A stretch of 64,000 bases of DNA, from contig NZ_LQPC01000026.1 in NCBI RefSeq assembly GCF_002101705.1, positions 331,242 through 395,241 on the forward strand. Direction: 5' to 3'. Below are positions 15,955-24,398 of the stretch, piece after piece. Each line of letters begins with the position of its first letter. Position 1 is the first letter of the stretch. The notes beneath the pieces are model-generated. The model worked only from the letters and a program-made list of their open reading frames with translations. It was not told the DNA's origin and did no database searches. The stretch comes from Mycolicibacterium iranicum. GTDB taxonomy: Bacteria > Actinomycetota > Actinomycetes > Mycobacteriales > Mycobacteriaceae. The position numbers and the translations under genes are program-made.

Positions 15955-16839
15955 TCAGTCGGACAGTGCGCGTCCCACGATGAGTGGATCGGGCCTGCCG
16001 ATCAAGTCGTGGTCCTTGTTGTCGTAGTCGAATTTACTCAGCACGTAGCGCATCGCATTGATGCGGGCGCGCTTCTTGTCGTTGCTTTTGACCACGGTCC
16101 ACGGCGCGATCTCGGTGTCCGTGCAGGCGAACATCTCTTCTTTGGCCGCGGTGTACTCATCCCATTTGTCCAGCGAGGCTAGGTCGGTCGGCGAGAGTTT
16201 CCACTGCCGGACGGGGTCGACCTGGCGGATGGTGAAACGGGTGCGCTGCTCGTTCTGGGTCACCGAGAACCACAGCTTGGTCAGGCTGACCCCGTCGTTG
16301 ACCAGCATCTGCTCGAACAGCGGAGCCTGCCGGATGAACTCGGCGTGCTGCTTGGGCGTGCAGTAGCCCATCACGCGCTCCACGCCCGCGCGGTTGTACC
16401 AGGACCGGTCGAACAGCACGAATTCCCCGGCCGCGGGCAGGTGGTTCACGTAGCGCTGGAAGTACCACTGGGTGCGTTCGCGCTCGGTCGGCTTCTCCAG
16501 CGCGACGACCCGGGCTCCGCGCGGGTTCAGGTGCTCCATGAACCGCTTGATAGTGCCGCCCTTGCCCGCCGCGTCGCGCCCTTCGAACACGATGACGTGC
16601 CGGTGGCCGTTGGCTTGGCTCCACTTCTGCAGCTTCAAGAGCTCGATCTGCAGCAGCCGCTTCTGCTCTTCGTACTCGGAGCGCTTCATCCGCTCGTCGT
16701 ACGGATAGTTCTCCCGCCAGGTGTCGACGGCAACGCCGTCGGGCTGGATCAGCAGGACCGGGTCGTCGTCATCGTCGTCGACGACGGAGTAGGCGACGTT
16801 GTCAAAGACAGCCGCTTTGCCAGAAACATCCAGGGTCAC
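15955..16839 (-). CDS. ppk2: Polyphosphate kinase 2 (PPK2)
   Basis: 294 residues. Walker A GRDAAGKGG (~86-94) is followed by the PPK2 segments RGARVVALEKPTERERTQWY and FDRSWYNRAGVERVMGY (Walker B) and by the lid-type sequence NEQRTRFTIRQVDP. Family enzymes transfer phosphate between polyphosphate and nucleotides, usually making GTP or ATP from GDP or ADP. The N-terminal DDDDDD run (residues ~21-26) is a local oddity. The gene stands between a membrane protein and an ALDH on the same strand. Confidence 0.93.
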   Translation of the reverse strand: MTLDVSGKAAVFDNVAYSVVDDDDDDPVLLIQPDGVAVDTWRENYPYDERMKRSEYEEQKRLLQIELLKLQKWSQANGHRHVIVFEGRDAAGKGGTIKRFMEHLNPRGARVVALEKPTERERTQWYFQRYVNHLPAAGEFVLFDRSWYNRAGVERVMGYCTPKQHAEFIRQAPLFEQMLVNDGVSLTKLWFSVTQNEQRTRFTIRQVDPVRQWKLSPTDLASLDKWDEYTAAKEEMFACTDTEIAPWTVVKSNDKKRARINAMRYVLSKFDYDNKDHDLIGRPDPLIVGRALSD

Positions 16840-16899
16840 TGGCAGAAGCTATCGACCGCTACGAAAATGCCGGTGACCGTGCGGTGAACGGGACGTGGA

Positions 16900-18429
16900 C
16901 TATTTCGCGGATCTACGCGGTCCGATCAGGGCCATCTTGGTCATCAGGGTGTTCATCCGCTTGAGAGCCTTCAGCGAGTTGTTGTAGTAGTTGCCGCCCG
17001 CGCCGACCTTGGTGCGCGGCGCGACGACTGCTTCCTGACGACAGAACTTGCGGATGCCCTCAGCCCCGCCGAAACGGGCGCCCATGCCCGAGGTCTTCCA
17101 CCCGCCCATCGGCGCTGTGGTGCACATCAGGTTCGAGATGACGTCGTTGATGTTCACCGCTCCGCAATCCAGCTGGAGGGCGACCGCCTTCGCGCGCTCG
17201 GGGTCGCCCGAGAACACCGCGGCCGACAAGCCGTACGGGCTGTCGTTGGCCAGACGAATGGCCTCGTCGACGCTGGAGACCTTCATGATCGGGAGGGTCG
17301 GGCCGAAGGTCTCCTCGGTCATGCACAGCATCGTGTGGTCGACGTCGACCAGCACGGTCGGCTCGTAGAAGCTGCCGGAGCCCGAGGCTCGTTTGCCACC
17401 GGTCAACACTTTCGCGCCTTTGGCCAGCGCGTCGGCGACGTGACGCTCGGTTACGGCAACCTGGCTGTCGTCGATCATCGCACCGAGGTGATAGCCCTCA
17501 CCGGCGCCCAGCTTCAGCTTGTTCACGTCGTCGACGACGGCCGCGACGAACTGGTCGTAAACCGATTCGACAACGTAGACGCGTTCGACCGACACACACG
17601 TCTGGCCGGCGTTGAACATCGCGCCCCACACCGCGGCGTGCGCGGCAAGGTCGATGTCGGCATCTTCGAGGACGAGCATCGGATCCTTGCCGCCGAGCTC
17701 GAGGCTCACCGGGGTGAGCGTGCGCGCCGCGCGCTCCATCACTTTGGCGCCGGTCGCGCAGGAACCGGTGAACTGGACGAAGTCCGAGCTGTCGATGACG
17801 GCCTCGGAGACCTCCCGAGCGCCCTGCACCAACGCGAGTACCTCGGGAGCTCCGGAGTCGAGCCAGCCGCGCAGCAGCAGTTCAGCGGTCAGCGGAGTGC
17901 GCTCGGAGGGTTTGAGCAGCACCGCGCAGCCCGCGGCGAGCGCGCCGATGGCGTCCATCAGTGCGTTGGCAACGGGGTAGTTCCACGGCGCGATGATGCC
18001 GACGACGGGCCGTGGCCGGTAGTGAACGCTGATCTTCTTGATCGCCAGGAACGGCAGCGCCGCAGGCCGCGTCTCCGGCGCGAGCGCCTTCTCGATGTTC
18101 TTGATGTAGTACGAGGCGATCATGATGATCAGCGGCACTTCCTGTGCGGCGTCGGCCGCAGACTTGCCGGTCTCTTCGATCAGCAACCGCTCGATCTCCG
18201 CGCGGTGCTGCCCGAGCCATACCGCGTACCGGGACAGCACCTTCGCGCGGCCTTTCGGACCGCGGGCCTCCCACTCCTTCTGGGCAGCGCGTAAACCGGC
18301 CGCCACCTGCGCCACGTCGGCGGGATCGGTCCAGCGCACCGTGCCGGCCACAGCTCCGGTTGCGGGGTTCTTGATGGTCCCGGTGCCGGTGAACGAGGGG
18401 GGCGTGTCGAGATCGGACGTCGCTGTCAT
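16900..18429 (-). CDS. NAD(P)-dependent aldehyde dehydrogenase, semialdehyde dehydrogenase-like
   Basis: 509 residues. The catalytic Glu lies in SLELGGKDP (~245) and the nucleophile Cys in NAGQTCVSVERV (~279-290). IIAPWNYPVANALMDA and FTGSCATGAKV line the cofactor site. It resembles GabD-type succinate-semialdehyde dehydrogenases, but the substrate is not determinable from the motifs. Its ATG is at 18427-18429, 9 bp after the PAP2 gene stop, so cotranscription with the PAP2/DinB genes is plausible. Confidence 0.88.
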   Translation of the reverse strand: MTATSDLDTPPSFTGTGTIKNPATGAVAGTVRWTDPADVAQVAAGLRAAQKEWEARGPKGRAKVLSRYAVWLGQHRAEIERLLIEETGKSAADAAQEVPLIIMIASYYIKNIEKALAPETRPAALPFLAIKKISVHYRPRPVVGIIAPWNYPVANALMDAIGALAAGCAVLLKPSERTPLTAELLLRGWLDSGAPEVLALVQGAREVSEAVIDSSDFVQFTGSCATGAKVMERAARTLTPVSLELGGKDPMLVLEDADIDLAAHAAVWGAMFNAGQTCVSVERVYVVESVYDQFVAAVVDDVNKLKLGAGEGYHLGAMIDDSQVAVTERHVADALAKGAKVLTGGKRASGSGSFYEPTVLVDVDHTMLCMTEETFGPTLPIMKVSSVDEAIRLANDSPYGLSAAVFSGDPERAKAVALQLDCGAVNINDVISNLMCTTAPMGGWKTSGMGARFGGAEGIRKFCRQEAVVAPRTKVGAGGNYYNNSLKALKRMNTLMTKMALIGPRRSAK

Positions 18430-18438
18430 GGCCCCATG

Positions 18439-19014
18439 CTATCGAGGGCTGTGATCTACGTCGCCCTGGGGTTGACACCTGTCAAGTCCGGCGGCCCAGA
18501 CTGCCATACAAACAAATGCGCTGCCGAGGAACAGCGCCCCGATCGCGTCGGTGAAGTAGTGATAGGTGACCGCTTGGCCGATCACGGCAAGCACCATGAT
18601 CGCGGTGAACGTCACGATCGCCCACGTCGCGGCGCCGACCAGCAACACGGCCATCGCCAGCACCACGAACGCCAGCGTCGTGTGGCCACTCGGATAGCAG
18701 AGTTCGCCATCTTTGAGCCGGCCGAACGACCGCTTGGCCAACCTGGCGGCCATCACCGCCAGCACCGGTGCGATCGCCGTTGCCGCGGCCAATGTCCACC
18801 GACGCTGCAAGGCAGCAGCCACGACGACGACACCGCAGAGCGCCAGGATCACCCGCCCGTCGGTGAGAACCAGGAAATAGCCGAGTTGCGGGTGGTTCTG
18901 GCCGAGCGTCTGGAACCACTCGTCCACCGATGTCGAATCCTTGCCCAAGCCGAGGCCGAGCGCGATGAGGCCGGCCAGGCCGGCCAGCGGCCACCAGCGA
19001 ATCAGCGACGTCAG
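18439..19014 (-). CDS. PAP2-family phosphatase, atypical start codon
   Basis: About 190 residues with five or six hydrophobic segments. The phosphatase signature is KRSFGR, then CYPSGHTT, then YHYFTDAIGA (the distal His and Asp). PAP2 enzymes dephosphorylate lipid phosphates such as undecaprenyl pyrophosphate. There is no ATG, GTG or TTG in frame between the DinB stop and the first membrane segment. A CTG at 19012-19014 overlapping the DinB TGA (CTGA), or the nearby ATT, is the likeliest start. The 5' end is therefore uncertain. Confidence 0.75.
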   Translation of the reverse strand: MTSLIRWWPLAGLAGLIALGLGLGKDSTSVDEWFQTLGQNHPQLGYFLVLTDGRVILALCGVVVVAAALQRRWTLAAATAIAPVLAVMAARLAKRSFGRLKDGELCYPSGHTTLAFVVLAMAVLLVGAATWAIVTFTAIMVLAVIGQAVTYHYFTDAIGALFLGSAFVCMAVWAAGLDRCQPQGDVDHSPR

Positions 19015-19514
19015 CTGACGAGCCCCCGAATGTAGGCGGCCTGACCGAGGTGCTGGGCTGCGTCGTCGATGATGCTGACCAGCCGTGCACTGGCCGTCAC
19101 CGGCGGCGTCCAGCGCTTGTCGATGACGCGTGCGAGTTCGTCTTCCGACACCGACGCCACGTACTCCAGCGACAGTTTGTGGACGGCGCGGTAGTAGCCC
19201 GCCAGCAGCGCAGCCGGCGCACGCACCTTGGCAACCTCGTCTGGGCTGTGGCCGTAGCCGTGCGCGTCGCGCGGCAGATCGAGACCGAACCGGTCCACCC
19301 AGCCGTCGCGGAACCACACCTGCTCCATTCCCGCGATGTCACAGACCTGGGCGTCCTGCATGCGGGCGGTATGCCAGATCAGCCACGTGATCGTGTTCGC
19401 CTCCGGCGTCGGCCGGTACAGGGCCACGTCGTCGGTCAGGTTCTCGGTCAGGTCGTCGACGTGCTCGACCTGCCGCGTGAACAGATCGCGCAGCAGTTCC
19501 CGGGCTGAATCCAT
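19011..19514 (-). CDS. DinB-family (mycothiol-transferase fold) protein
   Basis: 167 residues of the DinB four-helix fold. It has LFTRQVEHVDDLTENLTDD, the metal-site motif WLIWHTARMQDAQ and a C-terminal HLGQAAYIRG. Members bind a divalent metal and many use mycothiol or bacillithiol as cosubstrate. The start MDSARELL is preferred to an ATG 14 codons upstream that would run into the lipoprotein gene. The stop is shared with the presumed PAP2 start. Confidence 0.8.
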   Translation of the reverse strand: MDSARELLRDLFTRQVEHVDDLTENLTDDVALYRPTPEANTITWLIWHTARMQDAQVCDIAGMEQVWFRDGWVDRFGLDLPRDAHGYGHSPDEVAKVRAPAALLAGYYRAVHKLSLEYVASVSEDELARVIDKRWTPPVTASARLVSIIDDAAQHLGQAAYIRGLVS

Positions 19515-19524
19515 GGTCGCCAAG

Positions 19525-20499
19525 CTACGCCGGGCGAAGGGCGTAGGCGACGTCATAGACGACGCTGCCCGGACACACCGCTGTGAAGGTCGCGGTCAAC
19601 TCGCCGGTCAACTCGCGCAACGGGTTCGATGTGGCGTCGGCAGGAAGGGCCAGTGTCTCGGTTTCGGCCGCGGTCCCGGTGCGGCCATCTGCGCAGTCGG
19701 CGGGCAGCGGCACCATAGTGCGGACGAACGTCCCGTCGGCGAATTCGTACACACCGAGGAAGGCGTTGGTCTTGCCCGGCTCCCCCGGGATAGTCGCCGT
19801 CGTCACGCAACGGTCGGCGGTCCGCAGGCAGTTCGTCGCGACGCCGATGTCGGTGACTTGGCGCTCGCCGGGCGGATCCCCGCGCCGCGTCTTGGTGAGG
19901 GTGTAGCCGCCGCGGAACGCCGCCGCGGGCGAGACCTGCCGCGGCGGTTGCGCCGAGGGATCCGGCGCAGGGAACTCCGGCAGCGGATCGCCCGCGCGCG
20001 TCATGGTCGGGGTAAGCGTGCTGACCGACGGACAGTCACCGGTCCCCACCTGGGTAACGGTGGGTGCAAACGTCATGTCGGGGGCGATCGCGATGTCCCA
20101 GATGGCCCACGCATCCCCGGTGAACCGCTCGCCGTTGGGCCCGGTGCAGGCGGCGCTGTTCTCCGTGAAGTTGACCATCACCCACCGGCCGTCCACGTAG
20201 TCGGCGACGCGCGGGTTCTTCAGCGGCGCCGACGGATTGTTCGGATCGGTGATCTCACCGCCGGCCGCCACACAGCGATTTTCGTCGCACGACGATCGGA
20301 ACACCCAGCCCGCCTTACCCTCGGTCAGACCGGAGGCCGGGGCTCCGTTAGCGGTGCCTGTGCCGTCGTATTCGACGATGAACGAACCGTCGAGATTCAC
20401 CAGGGGCTCGACGGCTCGCCGCTGCGGCTCATCCTGCGCCGAGCAGCCGCCGAGCACCACGAACAAGACCGAGCCCGCCGCCACGACCCCCCAGCGCAT
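19525..20499 (-). CDS. Hypothetical lipoprotein
   Basis: 324 residues. The lipobox VVLGGC puts the acylated cysteine near residue 19. The mature part has paired cysteines (SSCDENRC, TNCLRTADRC, a late CPGS) and two similar-looking halves with WVF and YTL strands, so it is probably a disulphide-bonded beta protein outside the membrane. It looks like conserved mycobacterial secreted lipoproteins of unknown role. It ends 10 bp before the DinB start and starts 3 bp after the VOC stop. Confidence 0.75.
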   Translation of the reverse strand: MRWGVVAAGSVLFVVLGGCSAQDEPQRRAVEPLVNLDGSFIVEYDGTGTANGAPASGLTEGKAGWVFRSSCDENRCVAAGGEITDPNNPSAPLKNPRVADYVDGRWVMVNFTENSAACTGPNGERFTGDAWAIWDIAIAPDMTFAPTVTQVGTGDCPSVSTLTPTMTRAGDPLPEFPAPDPSAQPPRQVSPAAAFRGGYTLTKTRRGDPPGERQVTDIGVATNCLRTADRCVTTATIPGEPGKTNAFLGVYEFADGTFVRTMVPLPADCADGRTGTAAETETLALPADATSNPLRELTGELTATFTAVCPGSVVYDVAYALRPA

Positions 20500-20502
20500 A
20501 CG

Positions 20503-20892
20503 TCAGCCCTTCGGTCCGCCGCCGTGGAAGACGGCTTCGACGTTGTTGCCGTCGAAGTCGCGCACGAACGCGCCGTAGTAGTTGTCGTGATACTCGGGCC
20601 ACAGCCGCGGAGCGTGCAGTGACTCCGCGCCGGCCTCGATGGCCGCGTCGTAGAACGCTTGGACGGCTTCGGGCCCGGCGGCCTGAAACGCGACGTGGAT
20701 CTCCCTGTTGGGTCCCGCAGCCTCAGCGGCGCTCATGTCCGCAATCCAGAAGTCCGGTTTGCCCTCGGTGCCGTAGCCGATGGCAACACCGACATCCATC
20801 TGCCGCGTGTAGCCCAGAGCGCCGAGAACCTTGTCGTAGAAGGCCTTCGACTTCTCCCAATCCGCACAGTTGATTCCGAAGTGGTCGATCAT
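20503..20892 (-). CDS. VOC-family (glyoxalase-like) protein
   Basis: 129 residues. The N-terminal MIDHFGINCADWEKSKAFYD carries the metal-type His4, and the C-terminal DFDGNNVEAVFH carries the conserved Glu. These are the hallmarks of the vicinal-oxygen-chelate fold. The exact reaction is unknown. The start MIDHFG fits the family; an upstream ATG would extend it 69 residues into the divergent gene. A tacggt -10 on this strand lies 6 nt upstream. Confidence 0.85.
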   Translation of the reverse strand: MIDHFGINCADWEKSKAFYDKVLGALGYTRQMDVGVAIGYGTEGKPDFWIADMSAAEAAGPNREIHVAFQAAGPEAVQAFYDAAIEAGAESLHAPRLWPEYHDNYYGAFVRDFDGNNVEAVFHGGGPKG

Positions 20893-20914
20893 TGCCTCAC
20901 CGTACATTCGGGGT
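20893..20914. promoter_or_regulatory. 22-bp divergent promoter with overlapping -10 elements
   Basis: Rightward: tacatt at 20903-20908, 6 nt before ATG 20915. Leftward: tacggt on the minus strand (20904-20899), 6 nt before ATG 20892. The two TANNNT hexamers share two base pairs, and both genes would be leaderless. Confidence 0.5.
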
Positions 20915-22639
20915 ATGACATACGACCTCGTCATTCGCGGAGGAACAATCGTTGACGGCCTCGGGGGCGAACCGTTCGTCGGTGATGTCGCCGTGCGCGA
21001 CGGAGTCATCGCCTCTGTCGGTGCCGTGGAGGGCGACGCGGCCCGCGAGATCGACGCGACCGACCTGCTCGTCACGCCCGGGTTCGTCGACCTGCACACC
21101 CACTACGACGGGCAGGCGATCTGGTCGGACCGGATGACACCGTCGTCGGCGCACGGCGTGACCACCGCGGTCATGGGCAATTGCGGCGTCGGTTTCGCGC
21201 CGTGCCGTCCCGAGGACCACGACACCCTCGTCGACGTGATGGCCGGCGTCGAAGACATCCCCGGCGTCGTGATGATCGACGGCCTCCCCTGGACGTGGGA
21301 GACGTTCCCCGAGTTCCTCGACGCGCTGGACTCGCGACGACGGGATATTGATGTGGCCGCGTTCCTTCCCCACTCGCCGCTGCGCGTGTACGTGATGGGC
21401 CGGCGCGGTGTCGACCGCGAACTGCCGACACCCGAGGACCTCGCGATGATGCGCAAGCTCGCCGAGGAGGCCGTACGGGCGGGCGCGCTGGGCTTTGCGT
21501 CCTCACGGCTGACCCTGCATAAAACCGCGGGCGGGCAACCGATTCCGAGTTATGAGGCGCAGTACGAGGAGATCGAGGCGATCGCCCGTGGTGTCGATGA
21601 CGCGGGCGGCGGGCTGCTGCAGTTCGTGCCCGACCTGATGGCAGGCGATTACGAGGGCGCGCTCAAAGCCGTGTTCGATGTCGCTTCCGAGGTGGGCCTG
21701 CCGGTGACGTTCACGCTCGCGATCGGCAATGCCGGCCCGCCGATTCACCTCGATGCGTTGCGGATGGTCGAGAAGGCCAATGCAAATGGAGGGGATGTCA
21801 CGGGGCAGATCTTCCCGCGACCGATCGGGCTGGTGCTGGGTCTGGACCTGTCGGGAAATCCGTTCGTCATGTACCCGTCCTATCGCGAGATCGCCGACCT
21901 GCCGCTGGCCGACCGCGTCGCCGAGATGCGCAAACCCGAAGTGCGGGAGCGGATTCTGAACGACAAGCCTGCCAACGACGGCCATCCGCTGATGTTCGCC
22001 GCCCAGGCATGGGACTACATGTACCCGCTCGGCGATCCGCCGAACTATGAACCGGCGCCGGAGGATTCGATCGGCGCGCGGGCCCGCGCCCGCGGCGTCA
22101 GCCCGCTCGAGGAGGCCTACGACCGTCTGCTCGAGGACGACGGCCACGCCATGCTGCTGGTCACGCTGGCCAACTTCCGTGACGGCTCGTTGGATACGGT
22201 CGCCGAGTTGATCCGCCGTGACGACGTCGTGCTGGGCCTCGGCGATGGTGGGGCGCACTACGGAATGATCTGCGATGCAAGCTTTCCCACCTACATGCTG
22301 ACGCACTGGGTGCGTGACCGAGAGTCGGGCCGACTGTCGATCCCGGAGGTGATCCGCGAGCTGACCTCGGTACCTGCGCGCGTGGCAGGGCTGGCAGACC
22401 GAGGCCGAATCGCGTTGGGCTACAAGGCCGATCTGAACATCATCGACACCGATGCGCTGCGCCTGCACAAGCCCGTCGTCGTCAGCGACCTGCCCGCGGG
22501 CGGACGCAGACTGGACCAGACCGCCGACGGCTACGTCGCCACGATCGTGTCCGGCGAAGTGATCGCCGAAAACGGCGTGCCGACCGACGCCCGCCCCGGC
22601 GTCTTGATCCGGGGCCGACAGCCCGCGTCGACGGCATGA
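20915..22639 (+). CDS. Amidohydrolase, N-acyl-D-amino-acid deacylase-like
   Basis: 574 residues. The early metal motif DLHTHYDGQ (~60-68) and the terminal segment GRIALGYKADLNIID (~500) mark an amidohydrolase-superfamily member of the D-aminoacylase group, which hydrolyse N-acyl-D-amino acids. The start MTYDLVIRGG is where the family begins. The stop overlaps the ATG of the CMD-family gene (ATGA), suggesting a two-gene operon. Confidence 0.87.
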   Translation: MTYDLVIRGGTIVDGLGGEPFVGDVAVRDGVIASVGAVEGDAAREIDATDLLVTPGFVDLHTHYDGQAIWSDRMTPSSAHGVTTAVMGNCGVGFAPCRPEDHDTLVDVMAGVEDIPGVVMIDGLPWTWETFPEFLDALDSRRRDIDVAAFLPHSPLRVYVMGRRGVDRELPTPEDLAMMRKLAEEAVRAGALGFASSRLTLHKTAGGQPIPSYEAQYEEIEAIARGVDDAGGGLLQFVPDLMAGDYEGALKAVFDVASEVGLPVTFTLAIGNAGPPIHLDALRMVEKANANGGDVTGQIFPRPIGLVLGLDLSGNPFVMYPSYREIADLPLADRVAEMRKPEVRERILNDKPANDGHPLMFAAQAWDYMYPLGDPPNYEPAPEDSIGARARARGVSPLEEAYDRLLEDDGHAMLLVTLANFRDGSLDTVAELIRRDDVVLGLGDGGAHYGMICDASFPTYMLTHWVRDRESGRLSIPEVIRELTSVPARVAGLADRGRIALGYKADLNIIDTDALRLHKPVVVSDLPAGGRRLDQTADGYVATIVSGEVIAENGVPTDARPGVLIRGRQPASTA

Positions 22640-23190
22640 GCCGCGTGGCGCCGCTGGCCCCTCCCTGGAGCGAGGAAGACGCGGCGGGCATCAACAGCTG
22701 GGGCCACCCCGATCGCAGCTACGAGCCGCTGCTGCTGGTCCGCTGCCTGCAACGGCATCCCGCCATGGCTGCCAAACTCCGCAAGCTCGGCGAGTCCCTC
22801 TACGTCGACACGAAGCTGCCACCGCGGGTCCGCACGATCGCGATCCTGCGGATCTGCGCTCTTGTCGGCTGCGCCTACGAATGGGGCGGGCAGGCAGCAT
22901 TTTGGGGCCCGATCGCCGGGGTGTCCGACGACGAATGCGATGCACTGGTCACGGGTGCCGACGTCGGATGGTCGTCCGACGAGAAGACGCTGATCTCGGC
23001 CGTCGACGAACTAGAGCACACCGGGTCGTGGACGGCCAAGACCTGGGCTGCCTTGGGCCACAGCCTTTCCGACGAGCAGCGGATGGAGCTGCTGATTGCC
23101 GTCGGCTGGTATCGCACCATCTGCACGCTGTGCAACGGACTCGACCTGCCCACCGAGGGCTGGATGCGGAGCTGGCCGGTCTCAACGTGA
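22636..23190 (+). CDS. Carboxymuconolactone decarboxylase-family (AhpD-like fold) protein
   Basis: 184 residues. The segment LPPRVRTIAILRICALVGCAYEWGG (residues ~57-81) is the CMD/AhpD core helix. The CxxC of AhpD is not present: cysteines are at C-x4-C, and the usual His is replaced by the YEW context. A peroxidase role is therefore not supported, and lyase or unknown function is more likely. It is translationally coupled to the amidohydrolase and overlaps the convergent SDR by 9 bp. Confidence 0.78.
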   Translation: MSRVAPLAPPWSEEDAAGINSWGHPDRSYEPLLLVRCLQRHPAMAAKLRKLGESLYVDTKLPPRVRTIAILRICALVGCAYEWGGQAAFWGPIAGVSDDECDALVTGADVGWSSDEKTLISAVDELEHTGSWTAKTWAALGHSLSDEQRMELLIAVGWYRTICTLCNGLDLPTEGWMRSWPVST

Positions 23191-23994
23191 CTGTCGCAGC
23201 GCCGGATGCTGGTTCTTGATCAGCGGTAGCAGCAGCTTGCGCGGCAAAAACTCGAACACCCGGGCCGGAATTTCGTTCTGCCACCCCGGGATAACACTGC
23301 GTCCGCTCTCCAGCGCCTCGATGCCCTTCTTCGCGACATCACGCGACGGGATCCACAGGAACTTCGGGAACGCGGCGGCGAATGTGCGCTCATCCATCCC
23401 GGCGGTTTCGAGGAACTCGGTGCGCACCGGCCCGGGATGCAGTGCGGCGACGGTGACGCCGGTGCCTGCGAGCTCGCCGCGCAGCCCGTCGGTGTAGGAC
23501 CGGACGAACGCCTTTGTCGCGGCGTAGCCCGACTGTCCGGGAAACGGCTGGAACCCCGCCGTGGAACCGACGTTGAGAATCGCACCGCGGCCTCGCGGCA
23601 CCATCTGCTGCACGGCCCGGGTGGTCAGGTCGATCACGGCTTCGACGTTGACGCGCACCTGATTGATCTCGGCTTCCGGCGTGGAGTCGACGACCGGGCC
23701 GATGGTGCCGATACCGGCGTTGTTGATCAGGATGTCGGTGGTCAGGCCTCGCCGCTCGACCTCGGCGAGCAGATCGGCGCGGGCCTCGGCGTCGGCGACG
23801 TCACAGGCGATGACCTCGACGCGAACGGTTCCGGAGAGCTCGTCGGCGAGATCACGCAGACGGTCTTCACGACGGGCCACCAGGGTGAGGCCGTGTCCGC
23901 GGGCCGCGAGCTCGCGGGCCAGATCGGCGCCGATGCCCGAGGAAGCCCCGGTGACAACGGCGGTGGTGGTCGGTGACGGTGTAGGAAGCGGCAT
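23182..23994 (-). CDS. SDR-family oxidoreductase
   Basis: 270 residues. The cofactor loop TGASSGIG (~15-22), NNAGIG, a Ser in NVGSTAG and GYAATKAF complete the classical SDR catalytic set. The C-terminus (FEFLPRKLLLPLI) is like the DltE/YqjQ-type SDRs. Substrate unknown. It is divergent from the PPOX gene with only 32 bp between start codons. Confidence 0.85.
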   Translation of the reverse strand: MPLPTPSPTTTAVVTGASSGIGADLARELAARGHGLTLVARREDRLRDLADELSGTVRVEVIACDVADAEARADLLAEVERRGLTTDILINNAGIGTIGPVVDSTPEAEINQVRVNVEAVIDLTTRAVQQMVPRGRGAILNVGSTAGFQPFPGQSGYAATKAFVRSYTDGLRGELAGTGVTVAALHPGPVRTEFLETAGMDERTFAAAFPKFLWIPSRDVAKKGIEALESGRSVIPGWQNEIPARVFEFLPRKLLLPLIKNQHPALRQSR

Positions 23995-24026
23995 GTCTTC
24001 GAAAGCTACGCCGTACGCTCGGCCCC
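23995..24026. promoter_or_regulatory. 32-bp divergent promoter (SDR / PPOX genes)
   Basis: Rightward tacgct (24014-24019) ends 7 nt before ATG 24027. Leftward tagctt (24008-24003) ends 8 nt before ATG 23994. Both spacings suit leaderless transcripts, and there is no room for ribosome sites plus leaders. Confidence 0.5.
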
Positions 24027-24398
24027 ATGAGCGTCAAGGTCGATCTGGACATGTTGGCCGACACCCTGGGCGACTTTTCGTACGCCTATCTGGTCACGGT
24101 CGGCGACGACTACCGCGCCCATACCGTCGCGATCCAGCCGGTGCTGACCGGCGACGTCTTGCGCATCGGGTCGGTCGGCAACAGCACGCGCCGCAACGCG
24201 GCCGTCCACCCAGACGTCACCCTGGTTTGGCCGCCTCGCGAAACCGGTGGCTACACGCTGATCATCGACGGTCGCGCCGACGTCGCCGAGGAAGGACTGC
24301 GCATCACGCCCACCGGCGCGGTGCTGCACCGGCCTGCTCAGCCGGGCATCCCCACCGCATCCGGCTGCGGCGACGACTGCGTGCCGCTCAACGGGTGA
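24027..24398 (+). CDS. Pyridoxamine 5'-phosphate oxidase-like (split-barrel) protein
   Basis: 123 residues. VDLDMLADTLGDFSYAYLVTVGDDYRAH, then GSVGNSTRRNAAVHPDVTLVWPP, resembles the small PPOX/F420- or flavin-binding split-barrel proteins frequent in mycobacteria. The C-terminus has an unusual CGDDC pair near the end. Cofactor and substrate are unknown. It overlaps the convergent MDR gene by 11 bp. Confidence 0.72.
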   Translation: MSVKVDLDMLADTLGDFSYAYLVTVGDDYRAHTVAIQPVLTGDVLRIGSVGNSTRRNAAVHPDVTLVWPPRETGGYTLIIDGRADVAEEGLRITPTGAVLHRPAQPGIPTASGCGDDCVPLNG

